A stretch of DNA of 45,092 nt from UBA3700 sp963592135 (GTDB lineage: Bacteria; Bacillota; Clostridia; Christensenellales; UBA3700), in contig CAVAVP010000007.1 of the NCBI GenBank assembly GCA_963592135.1, positions 1 through 45,092 on the forward strand, read 5' to 3'. The notes beneath the pieces were generated by a model that saw only the letters and a list, made by a program, of their open reading frames with translations, was not told the origin of the DNA and searched no databases. The translations under genes were made by a program, and so were the position numbers. Positions 25,456 to 33,748 of this stretch are shown piece by piece. Numbering within the stretch: the first letter of the stretch is position 1; every line of letters begins with the position of its first letter.

Positions 25456-26694
25456 ATGAACGCATTAAAGAAATGTTATTGTAGATTATTCCAAAAAGTA
25501 ATGTATGTTGCATGTTTTTTCATGCCATGGAGAAAGCCAGAATTATTACAATTTGAGAATGGTGTTGAAGGATTACCTGCTTTTATTGAAAAGTTAGGTA
25601 TAAAGAAGGTTTTACTAGTATCAGATGAATATTTTAAAGAACATGGTTTATGTGATAAATTAGTTGAAGCTTTTAAAAATTCAAAGGTTGAGTGTGTATG
25701 GTATTATAAAGCAATTCCAAATCCAACAACAACTTGTGTAGAAGCTGGATACCAAATGTATAAAGAGAACAATTGCGAAGCTATTGTTGCTTTTGGTGGT
25801 GGTTCTCCTATGGATTGTGCTAAAGGTATTGGCGCTAGAGTTGCAAGACCAAATAGACCTATTAATAAAATGAAAGGCTTATTAAAAGTAAATCGTAAAT
25901 TGCCTTTATTGTTTGCAATACCAACTACAGCTGGTACAGGTTCTGAAGCAACTGTCGCTGCTGTTATTACAGACGATACAGTTACACCACATGAAAAGTG
26001 TGCAATGAATGATCCACATTTAATTCCAGCATATGCAATATTAGATCCAAAGCAAACAGAAGGACTTCCTCCTCATATGACATCAACAACAGGATTAGAT
26101 GCATTAACACATGCGGTTGAAGCTTATATTGGTTCATCAAATACTGCTGAAACAAAGCAAATGGCTAAAGATGCTACAAAATTAATTTTTGAAAACCTAG
26201 AGGAAGCTTATAACAATCCTCATAACTTAGTAGCTAGAGATAATATGCAAAAGGCAGCTTACTATGCAGGTATTGCTTTTACAAGAGCATATGTAGGAAA
26301 TGTACATGCAATGGCTCATAAACTTGGTGGATTCTATAATGTTCCTCATGGTCTTGCTAACGCAATTATCCTACCAATGATGCTAAGAGAGTACGGCAGC
26401 ACAGCTCACAAGAAGTTAGCTCAACTTGCTGATGTAGTAGGAATTACAGGTGCAAATGATGCAGAAAAAGCTGATAAATTTATTTCTGCTATTGAGGGTA
26501 TGAATGAAAGAATGAATATTCCTTCTCAAATTGGCGTACCAGGAAAGAGTGATAGATGGACAATTAAAGATGGGGACATACCTGCTCTTGCAAAACAAGC
26601 TGAAGAAGAAGCAAATCCTTTATATCCATGCCCAAAACTATTTACTGTTGAAGAGTTTGAAGCATTATATAAGAAGTTACAATATAAAGCTTAA
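25456..26694 (+). CDS. iron-containing alcohol dehydrogenase
   Basis: NAD(P)H-dependent group III alcohol dehydrogenase, probably reducing aldehydes made in fermentation. Visible are the nucleotide-binding 'AIVAFGGGSPMDCAKGIG', 'IPTTAGTGSEAT', and the iron ligands in 'TTGLDALTHAVEAYI', 'GNVHAMAHKLGG' and 'NVPHGLANAIILP'. 412 residues. The N-terminus carries a Cys-rich hydrophobic stretch ('YCRLFQKVMYVACFFMPWRK') ahead of the usual start of the domain, which I have seen in related clostridial proteins. AGGAG precedes the ATG. With a strong promoter and terminator it is monocistronic and probably highly expressed. Its alcohol or aldehyde substrate cannot be told. Confidence 0.92.
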   Translation: MNALKKCYCRLFQKVMYVACFFMPWRKPELLQFENGVEGLPAFIEKLGIKKVLLVSDEYFKEHGLCDKLVEAFKNSKVECVWYYKAIPNPTTTCVEAGYQMYKENNCEAIVAFGGGSPMDCAKGIGARVARPNRPINKMKGLLKVNRKLPLLFAIPTTAGTGSEATVAAVITDDTVTPHEKCAMNDPHLIPAYAILDPKQTEGLPPHMTSTTGLDALTHAVEAYIGSSNTAETKQMAKDATKLIFENLEEAYNNPHNLVARDNMQKAAYYAGIAFTRAYVGNVHAMAHKLGGFYNVPHGLANAIILPMMLREYGSTAHKKLAQLADVVGITGANDAEKADKFISAIEGMNERMNIPSQIGVPGKSDRWTIKDGDIPALAKQAEEEANPLYPCPKLFTVEEFEALYKKLQYKA

Positions 26695-26718
26695 TAGAGC
26701 ATAGAAACAAAATTTGAG

Positions 26719-26745
26719 TGGCCAGCCAAAGGGTTGGCCATTTTT
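26719..26745 (+). terminator. terminator of the alcohol dehydrogenase gene
   Basis: TGGCCAGCC (26719-26727), four-base loop, GGTTGGCCA (26732-26740) with one G-T pair, then five T's. Confidence 0.92.
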
Positions 26746-26807
26746 ATAAAAAGTAATACATATTATGGAAAAATTCAAAAATAGAAGGTAAAAAGGCATA
26801 TAATATG

Positions 26808-26837
26808 TTTACAATTTCTGTTTTTTTTTATTATAAT
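26808..26837 (+). promoter_or_regulatory. promoter of the uL15-like membrane protein gene
   Basis: TTTACA (26808-26813), 18 bases, TATAAT (26832-26837). The leader to ATG 26866 would be only about 20 bases and has no ribosome site. Confidence 0.6.
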
Positions 26838-26865
26838 AGTTAAAAATGTTTTTTTGGTATTTTAA

Positions 26866-29241
26866 ATGGGCGTTAAACAAAAGAAAACAAACTATATAAA
26901 GGCAGTATGTAATAAATATGGCATTTTAGGCTCTTTGGCGGGGGCATGTATTGCTATTTTTGTTTCATATATTTTAATTCACCACGATGTCCTTGGTGCT
27001 ATAGAAGAAGCTACTAATTCAAGTATGGTATTTTTGCTTACTATATTAGCAGCTGGAATTATAGCAGGAGTACTACTAACAGCTATGATTATAAATAGCT
27101 TTAGATCAAGAATTTACATAACAGATGCAATCAATATAATTATAGAGGTTTTAGGAATAGTAACAGCGGCTATTTATTTTGCCGAAACCTTTATTGAAAC
27201 TAAAACAATTGCTATAAAAGAAGTACCTCTTTATGTATGGATATTTATAGGAGTTGCTTTATTATCAATTATTTGTCAAATAGTTCATTCTATTCTTTTT
27301 GATAAAACAAATACGACATTTATCAATTATAAAAAATTAGATTCTGATGCAACATTTGTTACATATTATAGAGAATTAAATAGAACGATGAATTTTGTAA
27401 TAACAATAGGTTTAGGTGTATTGCTTGCAGTTGGAGTATACTACTTTGATAAAAAATATGGAATGCCATCTATTTTAGATCAAAACATAGAAAAAATTGT
27501 AGTTATAGGTTCTTTAGGTGGACTAGTTTCATTCTATATATTAGCGGTAATAGTAAGAATTGTTAACAAACGAATAGGCGTTATAGATATACTTACTTTA
27601 CTAGGTTTATCAGCCGGAATTACAGGTACCATTTTGTATGCAATTGCAATAACAGATTCGAATATTAAGAAAAATTATACATGGCTTATGTTAGCTGCTT
27701 TTGGAACTGTACTAGTTGTTTCAATATTAGTTTCTTTAATACTTAGATTTAAAACTCATATAACAAAGAGAGAAGAAACCACAATAACACAAGTTCAAGA
27801 AGCAACTGTTTCAACGGAGCAAATTAAAACAGAAGCTAATACTGAAGTTGAAGAAAATATTCAAGAAGAACTTGATGAAGTTGAGATAGAAGAAATTAAG
27901 GAAGATGAGATTCAAGAAAAACAAACTACTCAAGAAAATGAAAACAAAGAAGTAGAAGAGGAAACAAAAGAGGTAATAGTTTCTGAAGAAATAACAAAAG
28001 AAACGCCTATAACACAAGAAGGAGAAAATGAGGAAGGGGAAATTGATATGGCTTTATTACAAGAATTGATTGACGCACAAAACAAACAAATGGAAATGCT
28101 TACAGCAAGACTAGAAGAGCAAGCAAAGATTAATGCTAGTATGAATGAAAAGTTAGACAATATGAATAAAAATATTAAACTTATCGCAGATCTTCTTGGT
28201 GGTTTGGCTGTAGATACAATTCCTAATGCAAAATCTATCCAAGTTTCATTAGATGGTGAAGAAGATACTGCTGTTATAGCAACTCCTATAGAAGCTGCTA
28301 CTGAAGAAGAAAGCTTGCTTGAGCCGGTAGAAGAAGATACTGTAGAACCAGCAGAAGAAGAAACTGAAGGTGAAGAAGAGTCTACTGAAAAGGCAGAAAA
28401 TTGGGTAGATACAGCAAACGATCTTGTTAGAATTAAACCAAAGATGAGTTTTGATATGAGATTACGTGTCGCTGATGATGATATTAAAAAATTCTATTCA
28501 GATATTAGAAACAAACTTCTTGAGTATGGTGTTCATGATAGAATTTCACGTCATAGAGAAAATTTCAATCAAGGTCGTATAAATATTGCCCGTATGGTTA
28601 TTAACGGAAAGACTTTAAAAGTATATCTTGCAGTAGATCCAGAAACTATAGATAAGAGATATTTCCACCAAACAGATGTAGGACATAGAAAAGGATTAGT
28701 AGATTTACCTACTATGATTAATGTTCGTTCTAAGGTGTCTGCAAGAAAGGTTATGGAACTTATTGATTTAATTATGGAATCACTTGTAATAAGTAAGAAA
28801 GAATATACTCCGGTAGACTTTGCGGAAAACTTAACATTAGATGGTTATACACTAGCTGAAACTAGAGGTTATGATTACTTAGTTAAGAAGAAGATAAAAC
28901 TAGAAGATGTAAAATCTTATCCAGATACATTTGCGCAAGATTTGTTAGGTGTAGTTGATGATGAAGATTATCAAGAAAGATTTATAAAAACAACACTTTC
29001 AATTGATGATATAGTTGCTAACTTTAATGATGGAGATACCGTAGATGTAGATGCAGTAAGACAAAAAGGTTTAGGAGCACCAAATACAAACTATCTAATG
29101 GTTACAGAGTCTGAAAGCCTAGATAAGAAGTTTAAAGTGTTTGCAAACGAATATACCCCTGACGCAATTAAGATGATAACTCTTACAGGTGGAGAAACAT
29201 ATCTTGTAATTCAACCTGAAAAAGTAGAAGAAGAGGCTTAA
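26866..29241 (+). CDS. multi-domain membrane protein with uL15-like C-terminus
   Basis: 791 residues in four parts. First, about eight hydrophobic segments between residues 15 and 295. Second, a Glu-rich linker and a coiled coil around 390-445. Third, a domain from about 520 to 640 ('MSFDMRLRVADDDIKKFYSD', 'ISRHRENFNQGRINIARMVI', 'LKVYLAVDPETIDKRYFHQT') that I recall from uncharacterised clostridial proteins. Fourth, a tail whose order 'LSIDDIVANFNDGDTVDVDA', 'VRQKGLGA', 'LDKKFKVFANEYTPDAIKMI' and 'LTGGETYLV' matches the C-terminal half of ribosomal protein L15. The start at 26866 lacks a ribosome site. It is monocistronic. A membrane-linked scaffold or RNA-binding role is possible, but none is established. 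Confidence 0.8.
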   Translation: MGVKQKKTNYIKAVCNKYGILGSLAGACIAIFVSYILIHHDVLGAIEEATNSSMVFLLTILAAGIIAGVLLTAMIINSFRSRIYITDAINIIIEVLGIVTAAIYFAETFIETKTIAIKEVPLYVWIFIGVALLSIICQIVHSILFDKTNTTFINYKKLDSDATFVTYYRELNRTMNFVITIGLGVLLAVGVYYFDKKYGMPSILDQNIEKIVVIGSLGGLVSFYILAVIVRIVNKRIGVIDILTLLGLSAGITGTILYAIAITDSNIKKNYTWLMLAAFGTVLVVSILVSLILRFKTHITKREETTITQVQEATVSTEQIKTEANTEVEENIQEELDEVEIEEIKEDEIQEKQTTQENENKEVEEETKEVIVSEEITKETPITQEGENEEGEIDMALLQELIDAQNKQMEMLTARLEEQAKINASMNEKLDNMNKNIKLIADLLGGLAVDTIPNAKSIQVSLDGEEDTAVIATPIEAATEEESLLEPVEEDTVEPAEEETEGEEESTEKAENWVDTANDLVRIKPKMSFDMRLRVADDDIKKFYSDIRNKLLEYGVHDRISRHRENFNQGRINIARMVINGKTLKVYLAVDPETIDKRYFHQTDVGHRKGLVDLPTMINVRSKVSARKVMELIDLIMESLVISKKEYTPVDFAENLTLDGYTLAETRGYDYLVKKKIKLEDVKSYPDTFAQDLLGVVDDEDYQERFIKTTLSIDDIVANFNDGDTVDVDAVRQKGLGAPNTNYLMVTESESLDKKFKVFANEYTPDAIKMITLTGGETYLVIQPEKVEEEA

Positions 29242-29264
29242 CCAAAAAAACTTTTGAGAGAAAA

Positions 29265-29294
29265 AATACCACGCATTAATTGCGTGGTATTTTA
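29265..29294 (+). terminator. bidirectional terminator
   Basis: Perfect 11-bp stem AATACCACGCA / TGCGTGGTATT (29265-29275 and 29281-29291), TTAAT loop. T-rich on both exits, serving the membrane-protein gene and the converging PHP gene. Confidence 0.9.
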
Positions 29295-29313
29295 ATATTA
29301 AGCAAAAATTTGG

Positions 29314-30129
29314 TTACATTTTAATAGCAATAGGATTATGATTTAAATATTTAAATAGATATTTAAAATTTAAGTCTTTTAAATAAGATATTGCATGGTC
29401 ATATTCAAAACCTAATTTTTCTTTTTTATGCGCATCGGTTGCAATAGTTAATAGTTCGCCACCGAGTTCTTTATATCTTTTTAAGATTATTGGATTAGGT
29501 AAAGTATAAGAGCCGGTGCCTTCTGCATGAGTATTTACTTCTAAGGCTTTTCCTTTTTCTATAATTGTCTTTAATATAGAGTCAAATAAATCAGGAAAAT
29601 CTGAATAGTTAAGAGATTTATCTTCATATGGCGCTTTTCTTACAACATATCCAATATGGGCAACAACATCGTAATGATATGGAACAAATAAACTATCATA
29701 AATAGCTTGAACATATTGGCCATATGCTTGTAGTTTTGTTTTTCTTTCAAAAAATTCTTTATAGTAACAATCCATAAAGTCTACTAAGTGAACAGAGTTT
29801 ATGGTTATATCTGTTGGGTAATCTTTTAAAATTTTTTCATACATAGGGGTTGCCTGTTTCATATATCCACATTCAAGCCCAACTGCAATTTCTATTTTAT
29901 CTTTGTATTTTTCTTGTAAAGATCTTAATTCCTTAAAACAAGAATCTAAATCTATTTGTCTTATCTTGTCTTTATACGCAGGGTTAAATAAACAATCTTT
30001 ATCACAGTGGTCTGTAAAGGCCAAATACTCTAGTCCCTTTTCTATAGCAAAAGGAATTGTTTCTTTTGGATCTTGTGTACTGTCGTGTGAATAGTAAGTA
30101 TGTGTATGGCAATCTATCATAATAATCAT
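29314..30129 (-). CDS. PHP-domain phosphatase, histidinol-phosphatase (HisJ)-like
   Basis: Metal-dependent phosphoesterase. The N-terminal 'IDCHTHTYYSHDS' and 'AFTDHCDK' supply the first metal ligands, 'VGLECGYM' the Glu, 'NSVHLVDFMDCYYKEFF' is typical of HisJ proteins, and 'VVAHIGYVVRKAPYED' and 'ATDAHKKEKLGFEYD' complete the site. At 271 residues it is full length. The ATG at 30129 or the one three codons later (30120) could start it; neither has a ribosome site. No other his gene is nearby, so it may act on another phosphate ester. It diverges from ung. Confidence 0.85.
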   Translation of the reverse strand: MIIMIDCHTHTYYSHDSTQDPKETIPFAIEKGLEYLAFTDHCDKDCLFNPAYKDKIRQIDLDSCFKELRSLQEKYKDKIEIAVGLECGYMKQATPMYEKILKDYPTDITINSVHLVDFMDCYYKEFFERKTKLQAYGQYVQAIYDSLFVPYHYDVVAHIGYVVRKAPYEDKSLNYSDFPDLFDSILKTIIEKGKALEVNTHAEGTGSYTLPNPIILKRYKELGGELLTIATDAHKKEKLGFEYDHAISYLKDLNFKYLFKYLNHNPIAIKM

Positions 30130-30165
30130 ATGATAATTCTAAAGAATTAAAAAAGTCAAATAACA

Positions 30166-30194
30166 TTGAATAAAACAAGAGTATATGTTATATT
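30166..30194 (+). promoter_or_regulatory. promoter of ung
   Basis: TTGAAT (30166-30171), 17 bases, TATATT (30189-30194), about 20 bases before the ATG. Confidence 0.6.
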
Positions 30195-30214
30195 TTTTAC
30201 GAGGAAAATAAAGT

Positions 30215-30892
30215 ATGTCATCACATTTAGGAAACAGTTGGGATCAAAAGTTAGAACAAGAATTTTCGCAAAGCTATTTTGATGAAATCAGAAACTTTTT
30301 AAGAACTGAATATAAAAATTATAATGTTTACCCGCCAATGAGTAAAATTTTAGCAGCGTTTGAAAATACAGCATTCGAGGATGTAAAAGTTGTTATTATA
30401 GGGCAAGATCCATATCATGAAAAAGGACAGGCAAATGGTCTTTGTTTTAGCGTTGAAAAAGGGATTAAATGCCCGCCCTCGCTAAAAAACATATATAAGG
30501 CGCTTGAATATGATTTACAAATACCTCCATCGAACAATGGGGATTTATCTGGGTGGGCAAAACAAGGAGTGCTTTTATTAAACACTGTTTTGACGGTTAG
30601 AGAAGCAGCTCCTCAATCGCACGCAAAGCATGGTTGGGAGAGATTTACAGATAGTATAATAAAAATGTTAAACGAGAGAGAACAACCCGTGGTGTTTATG
30701 TTATGGGGAGGACCGGCTAGAGCAAAGAAAAGTCTTATTACGAATAAAAGGCATTTAATTTTAGAGGCAGTACACCCATCACCACTTTCGTTCTATCATG
30801 GATTTTTAGAGTGTAAACATTTTTCAAAGGCCAACGAATTTTTAAAAGAAAATGGCATTGAACCAATAGATTGGGCTAAGAGAAGCGAGTAA
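30215..30892 (+). CDS. ung: uracil-DNA glycosylase, family 1
   Basis: Removes uracil from DNA at the start of base-excision repair. The water-activating loop 'VVIIGQDPYHEKGQANGLCF' is intact with its Asp and Tyr, followed by 'PPSLKNIYKAL', 'GVLLLNTVLTVREAAPQSH', 'VVFMLWGGPARAK' and the DNA-binding 'HPSPLSFYHGF'. 225 residues, normal length. A GAGG lies before ATG 30215. It is monocistronic, divergent from the PHP gene. Identity is secure. Confidence 0.97.
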   Translation: MSSHLGNSWDQKLEQEFSQSYFDEIRNFLRTEYKNYNVYPPMSKILAAFENTAFEDVKVVIIGQDPYHEKGQANGLCFSVEKGIKCPPSLKNIYKALEYDLQIPPSNNGDLSGWAKQGVLLLNTVLTVREAAPQSHAKHGWERFTDSIIKMLNEREQPVVFMLWGGPARAKKSLITNKRHLILEAVHPSPLSFYHGFLECKHFSKANEFLKENGIEPIDWAKRSE

Positions 30893-30903
30893 AGAGTTAT
30901 TAC

Positions 30904-30932
30904 TTGCAAAGGGTATCTTGTTTTACTATAAT
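30904..30932 (+). promoter_or_regulatory. promoter of the large lipoprotein gene
   Basis: TTGCAA (30904-30909), 17 bases, TATAAT (30927-30932). The alternating tract 30940-30951 begins about where transcription should start. Confidence 0.75.
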
Positions 30933-30939
30933 ATATTAT

Positions 30940-30951
30940 TATACGTACGCG
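30940..30951 (+). promoter_or_regulatory. alternating pyrimidine-purine tract at the transcription start
   Basis: Twelve bases, TATACGTACGCG, alternate without a break. They begin seven bases after the -10 box and end just before the ribosome-site region. Its core resembles the longer gyrB leader tract at 967-988. Confidence 0.45.
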
Positions 30952-30968
30952 AAATTAGGAGCATATAT

Positions 30969-32489
30969 ATGAAGAAATTTTTAAGAGGAATTATTATTGC
31001 TGTGCTAGTGATTGCAACATTAGCTACACTTACAGGCTGTAATAATTATAAATGGGATGCAGTAGGTTCTACTTCAGATAGAGGTGAAACTGTTGAAGGA
31101 AACGGCACACTAGCTGTTAAAACAGGCGATTACTTATATTATGTTAATGGTGTAGCAGATACATCAAGTTTAACAAAAGCAGATAATAAATGGGGTGATG
31201 CTAGTGTTAAGGGAAATATCATCAAGAGTAAAATTACAACAAACGGATTAGAATATGTTGGTGTTGTAGTTCCAAAACTATTTGCTTCAGATTATTCTGA
31301 TGCTGGAATTTATATATATGATGAATGGTTATATTATGTAACAAGAAGTATTAAAACAGATAATGCAGGTGCTTTAATTAGTGCTGTAGAGTTTATGAGG
31401 ACAAAACTTGATGGAACAAAAACTCAATCAATTGCAATAGTAGAGAGTACTTCATGTGAATTTTTATTTACAAAAAGTGGTTTAATTTATGCGTATGATA
31501 GTGATATTCACTTTGTTTCATATACAGACAAGAAAGTCGGAAAAGATGAAGTTAAAGTTGAAGAATATTCAGAATTATTAGTTTCAAAAGAAGATTTATT
31601 AATGTTCTATACAAAGGCTTCTAAAAACACTTTAGTTTCGGCAAATAATATTGGTGTTGTTCTTAAAGATGGCACAAATAAAACAGTTATATCTGAAGAG
31701 GCTTATAGTACAGCTGGTGAAACTTATTATTCAGATGTAGAACATTTATATACTCTTGCGATGCTAAAGTATGATGCAAGCGAAAATGCATTATATTATA
31801 CAAAGACTGGAACATCTAAAATAGAAGATATAAGCACTGTAGCTTATAAGTTTGACGATAGCTTTGCATTTAATAAAGATAATGAAATTAAATATGCCAC
31901 AAGTGCCCTAACATCAACAATTTATCTTTTAGGAACAGAAAACGGAATATTAGATATTTCTTCAACAACTGTTAAGATTTATAGAAAGATGACAGGTGAA
32001 TTTGAGGATTTATCAAAAGAATTAACATTCTCTGCAGAAATTACACCTATAAAGATTGATGGTAATAATATGTATTGCACAATGAATTCTTATTTCTACT
32101 TCATTGAAGGGATGTTTGCAGATGGAGATAAGAAAGAATTAGATATTACAGCTTATGCTTGGAAAATTTCAGATGTAACATTTGGAACAACTTATGGTAC
32201 TCCAACAATGATAGGAGATGATATTTACTATATTTCAGCAGATGATTCTTCTTATCAATATAAAGTAAGCGTAAAAGATTTTGATTGCGAAGTAAATCCT
32301 GCAGATCCAACAAAAGCAACGGGATATATTTTAAGTGGTTATAAAGATTATACTTATCCAGAGGGTGAGTCAAAAGAAGATTATATAATTAACAAAGATA
32401 CAGCTTTAGAAGGAAGAGTTCCAGCGCATATGACAGATACTGATTTATCTACATATGTTTCAAGTCATAAAACAGAAATTGATGAGTAA
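30969..32489 (+). CDS. secreted lipoprotein with beta-propeller-like repeats (DUF5050-like)
   Basis: 506 residues from ATG 30969, which sits behind AGGAGC; an upstream in-frame ATG at 30918 is rejected because it lies between the promoter elements. The signal peptide ends in lipobox LTGC. The mature part repeats short strand pairs such as 'GDYLYYVNGVADTS', 'DEWLYYVTRSI', 'KSGLIYAYDSDIHFVSYT' and 'GDDIYYISADDSS', as in DUF5050/TolB-like propellers that display on the cell surface. It lies alone between ung and the dehydratase operon. The ligand is unknown. Confidence 0.78.
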   Translation: MKKFLRGIIIAVLVIATLATLTGCNNYKWDAVGSTSDRGETVEGNGTLAVKTGDYLYYVNGVADTSSLTKADNKWGDASVKGNIIKSKITTNGLEYVGVVVPKLFASDYSDAGIYIYDEWLYYVTRSIKTDNAGALISAVEFMRTKLDGTKTQSIAIVESTSCEFLFTKSGLIYAYDSDIHFVSYTDKKVGKDEVKVEEYSELLVSKEDLLMFYTKASKNTLVSANNIGVVLKDGTNKTVISEEAYSTAGETYYSDVEHLYTLAMLKYDASENALYYTKTGTSKIEDISTVAYKFDDSFAFNKDNEIKYATSALTSTIYLLGTENGILDISSTTVKIYRKMTGEFEDLSKELTFSAEITPIKIDGNNMYCTMNSYFYFIEGMFADGDKKELDITAYAWKISDVTFGTTYGTPTMIGDDIYYISADDSSYQYKVSVKDFDCEVNPADPTKATGYILSGYKDYTYPEGESKEDYIINKDTALEGRVPAHMTDTDLSTYVSSHKTEIDE

Positions 32490-32498
32490 TAAATAAAA

Positions 32499-32524
32499 AT
32501 TAGCTCCCTATACGGGGAGCTAAT
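32499..32524. terminator. strong hairpin between the lipoprotein and dehydratase genes
   Basis: Ten-base stem ATTAGCTCCC / GGGAGCTAAT (32499-32508 and 32515-32524) with a short loop. The plus-strand exit (TTCTATATT) is a poor T-run, while the minus-strand exit is T-rich, so on the plus strand it may be a weak terminator or attenuator before the dehydratase operon. Confidence 0.5.
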
Positions 32525-32543
32525 TCTATATTAGAGAGGTTAT

Positions 32544-33746
32544 ATGAGGGATTTAAAACATTTATACTATTTTGAGAATTTATTACAAGAAGCACATAAC
32601 GAATTAGTAAAACAGGCTTGTGATGAAGGAAGAATAGCTTTAGGTTATACTTGCTATCACATACCAGAGGTTTTGTTAAATTTAGATAAATGCTTTTCTG
32701 TAAGATTAAGAGCTCCAAGAACGGGTTCAACAGATATTGCAACATATTATCTAAGCAATTTCTTATGTGGTTATTGTAAGGCCATACTAGAGAGAGGAAT
32801 TGAAGGTGGTTATAATTTCCTAGGTGCTTTAATAGGCGGAGAAACATGTTCAGAGATGAATAGAGCTATTGAGCACTTTGAAATCCTAGATTTAAATAAA
32901 AATAAAAACTTCTTCTTAAGCATTATAGACATGCCATTTAAAACAGATGAACATTGTATTCAAGCATATATGAAACAATTAAAATTAAAGGTTTTAAATA
33001 AGTTAAAAGAAAATTATGATGTAGATGTATCAGACGATGCTATAAGAAAAGCTGTAAAAGAGCATAATGAAGTTTGTAGGATAATTAAAGAAATAGGTGA
33101 ATTTAGAAAAGATGAATATCCAAAAATTACAGGATACGAGTATGCTGTTTTAAATCTAGTTTCCTATACATGTCCTAAAAATCTTATAGTAGATAAACTT
33201 AGAGAAACTTTAGAAGAAATAAAAACAAGAGAGCCAGATTCAAAGAAATTTTATAGAGCAAGAATAGCAGTTGTAGGATCAGAAATGGACGATCCTGGAT
33301 TTATAAAATTATTTGAAGATTGTGGTGCGTATGTAGTTGCGGATCGTTTCTGTTATGGTTCTACTCCAGGAAGAGAAGAAATAGAATTAAAAGATGATGA
33401 AGATCCTCTATATACAATATGTAAACATTATATGAAGACCTCGCAATGTCCAAGATATATGGAACACGAAAAGGTTCAGGGAAGAAAGCAATTTGTAGCC
33501 GATTTAGTAAAAGAATATAAAGCAGATGGTGTAATTTATGAACAAATAAAATTCTGCGAATTCTGGGGTTATGAAAGAGCTTTAGCTTCGCACATTATGA
33601 TTAATGATTATGGCATTCCAGCTATAGCAATTGATAGAGAATATACATCAACGGCATCAGGTCAATTAAAAACTAGAACACAAGCTTTTGTAGAATCATT
33701 AGAGATAAAGAAGATTCAAAAAAACATGAAGATGGAGGGCAAATAA
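32544..33746 (+). CDS. 2-hydroxyacyl-CoA dehydratase family subunit (HgdB/BcrB-like)
   Basis: Iron-sulfur subunit of the family that removes water from 2-hydroxyacyl-CoA, or reduces aromatic-ring CoA thioesters, by radical chemistry. The family start 'ALGYTCYHIPEVLLN' with Cys37 is followed by 'STDIATYYLSNFLCGYCKAI' with Cys75 and Cys78, and 'GGETCSEMNRAIEHF' with Cys102. 400 residues. The C-terminal half has 'RIAVVGSEMDDPGF' and 'ADGVIYEQIKFCEFWGYE', typical second-domain motifs. AGAGAGG lies before the ATG. The partner subunit starts two bases after its stop. No activator ATPase or CoA-transferase lies nearby, so the substrate cannot be named. Confidence 0.85.
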   Translation: MRDLKHLYYFENLLQEAHNELVKQACDEGRIALGYTCYHIPEVLLNLDKCFSVRLRAPRTGSTDIATYYLSNFLCGYCKAILERGIEGGYNFLGALIGGETCSEMNRAIEHFEILDLNKNKNFFLSIIDMPFKTDEHCIQAYMKQLKLKVLNKLKENYDVDVSDDAIRKAVKEHNEVCRIIKEIGEFRKDEYPKITGYEYAVLNLVSYTCPKNLIVDKLRETLEEIKTREPDSKKFYRARIAVVGSEMDDPGFIKLFEDCGAYVVADRFCYGSTPGREEIELKDDEDPLYTICKHYMKTSQCPRYMEHEKVQGRKQFVADLVKEYKADGVIYEQIKFCEFWGYERALASHIMINDYGIPAIAIDREYTSTASGQLKTRTQAFVESLEIKKIQKNMKMEGK

Positions 33747-33748
33747 TT

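Noticed and set aside
27811..28160. Minus-strand Phe/Ser-rich ORFs opposite the large membrane protein gene
   Set aside because: They are mirror images of the Glu/Lys-rich linker codons, with no start signals or family features.
32146..32847. Minus-strand ORFs opposite the lipoprotein and dehydratase genes
   Set aside because: Low-complexity Leu/Tyr/His-rich readings of the antisense strand, without ribosome sites.
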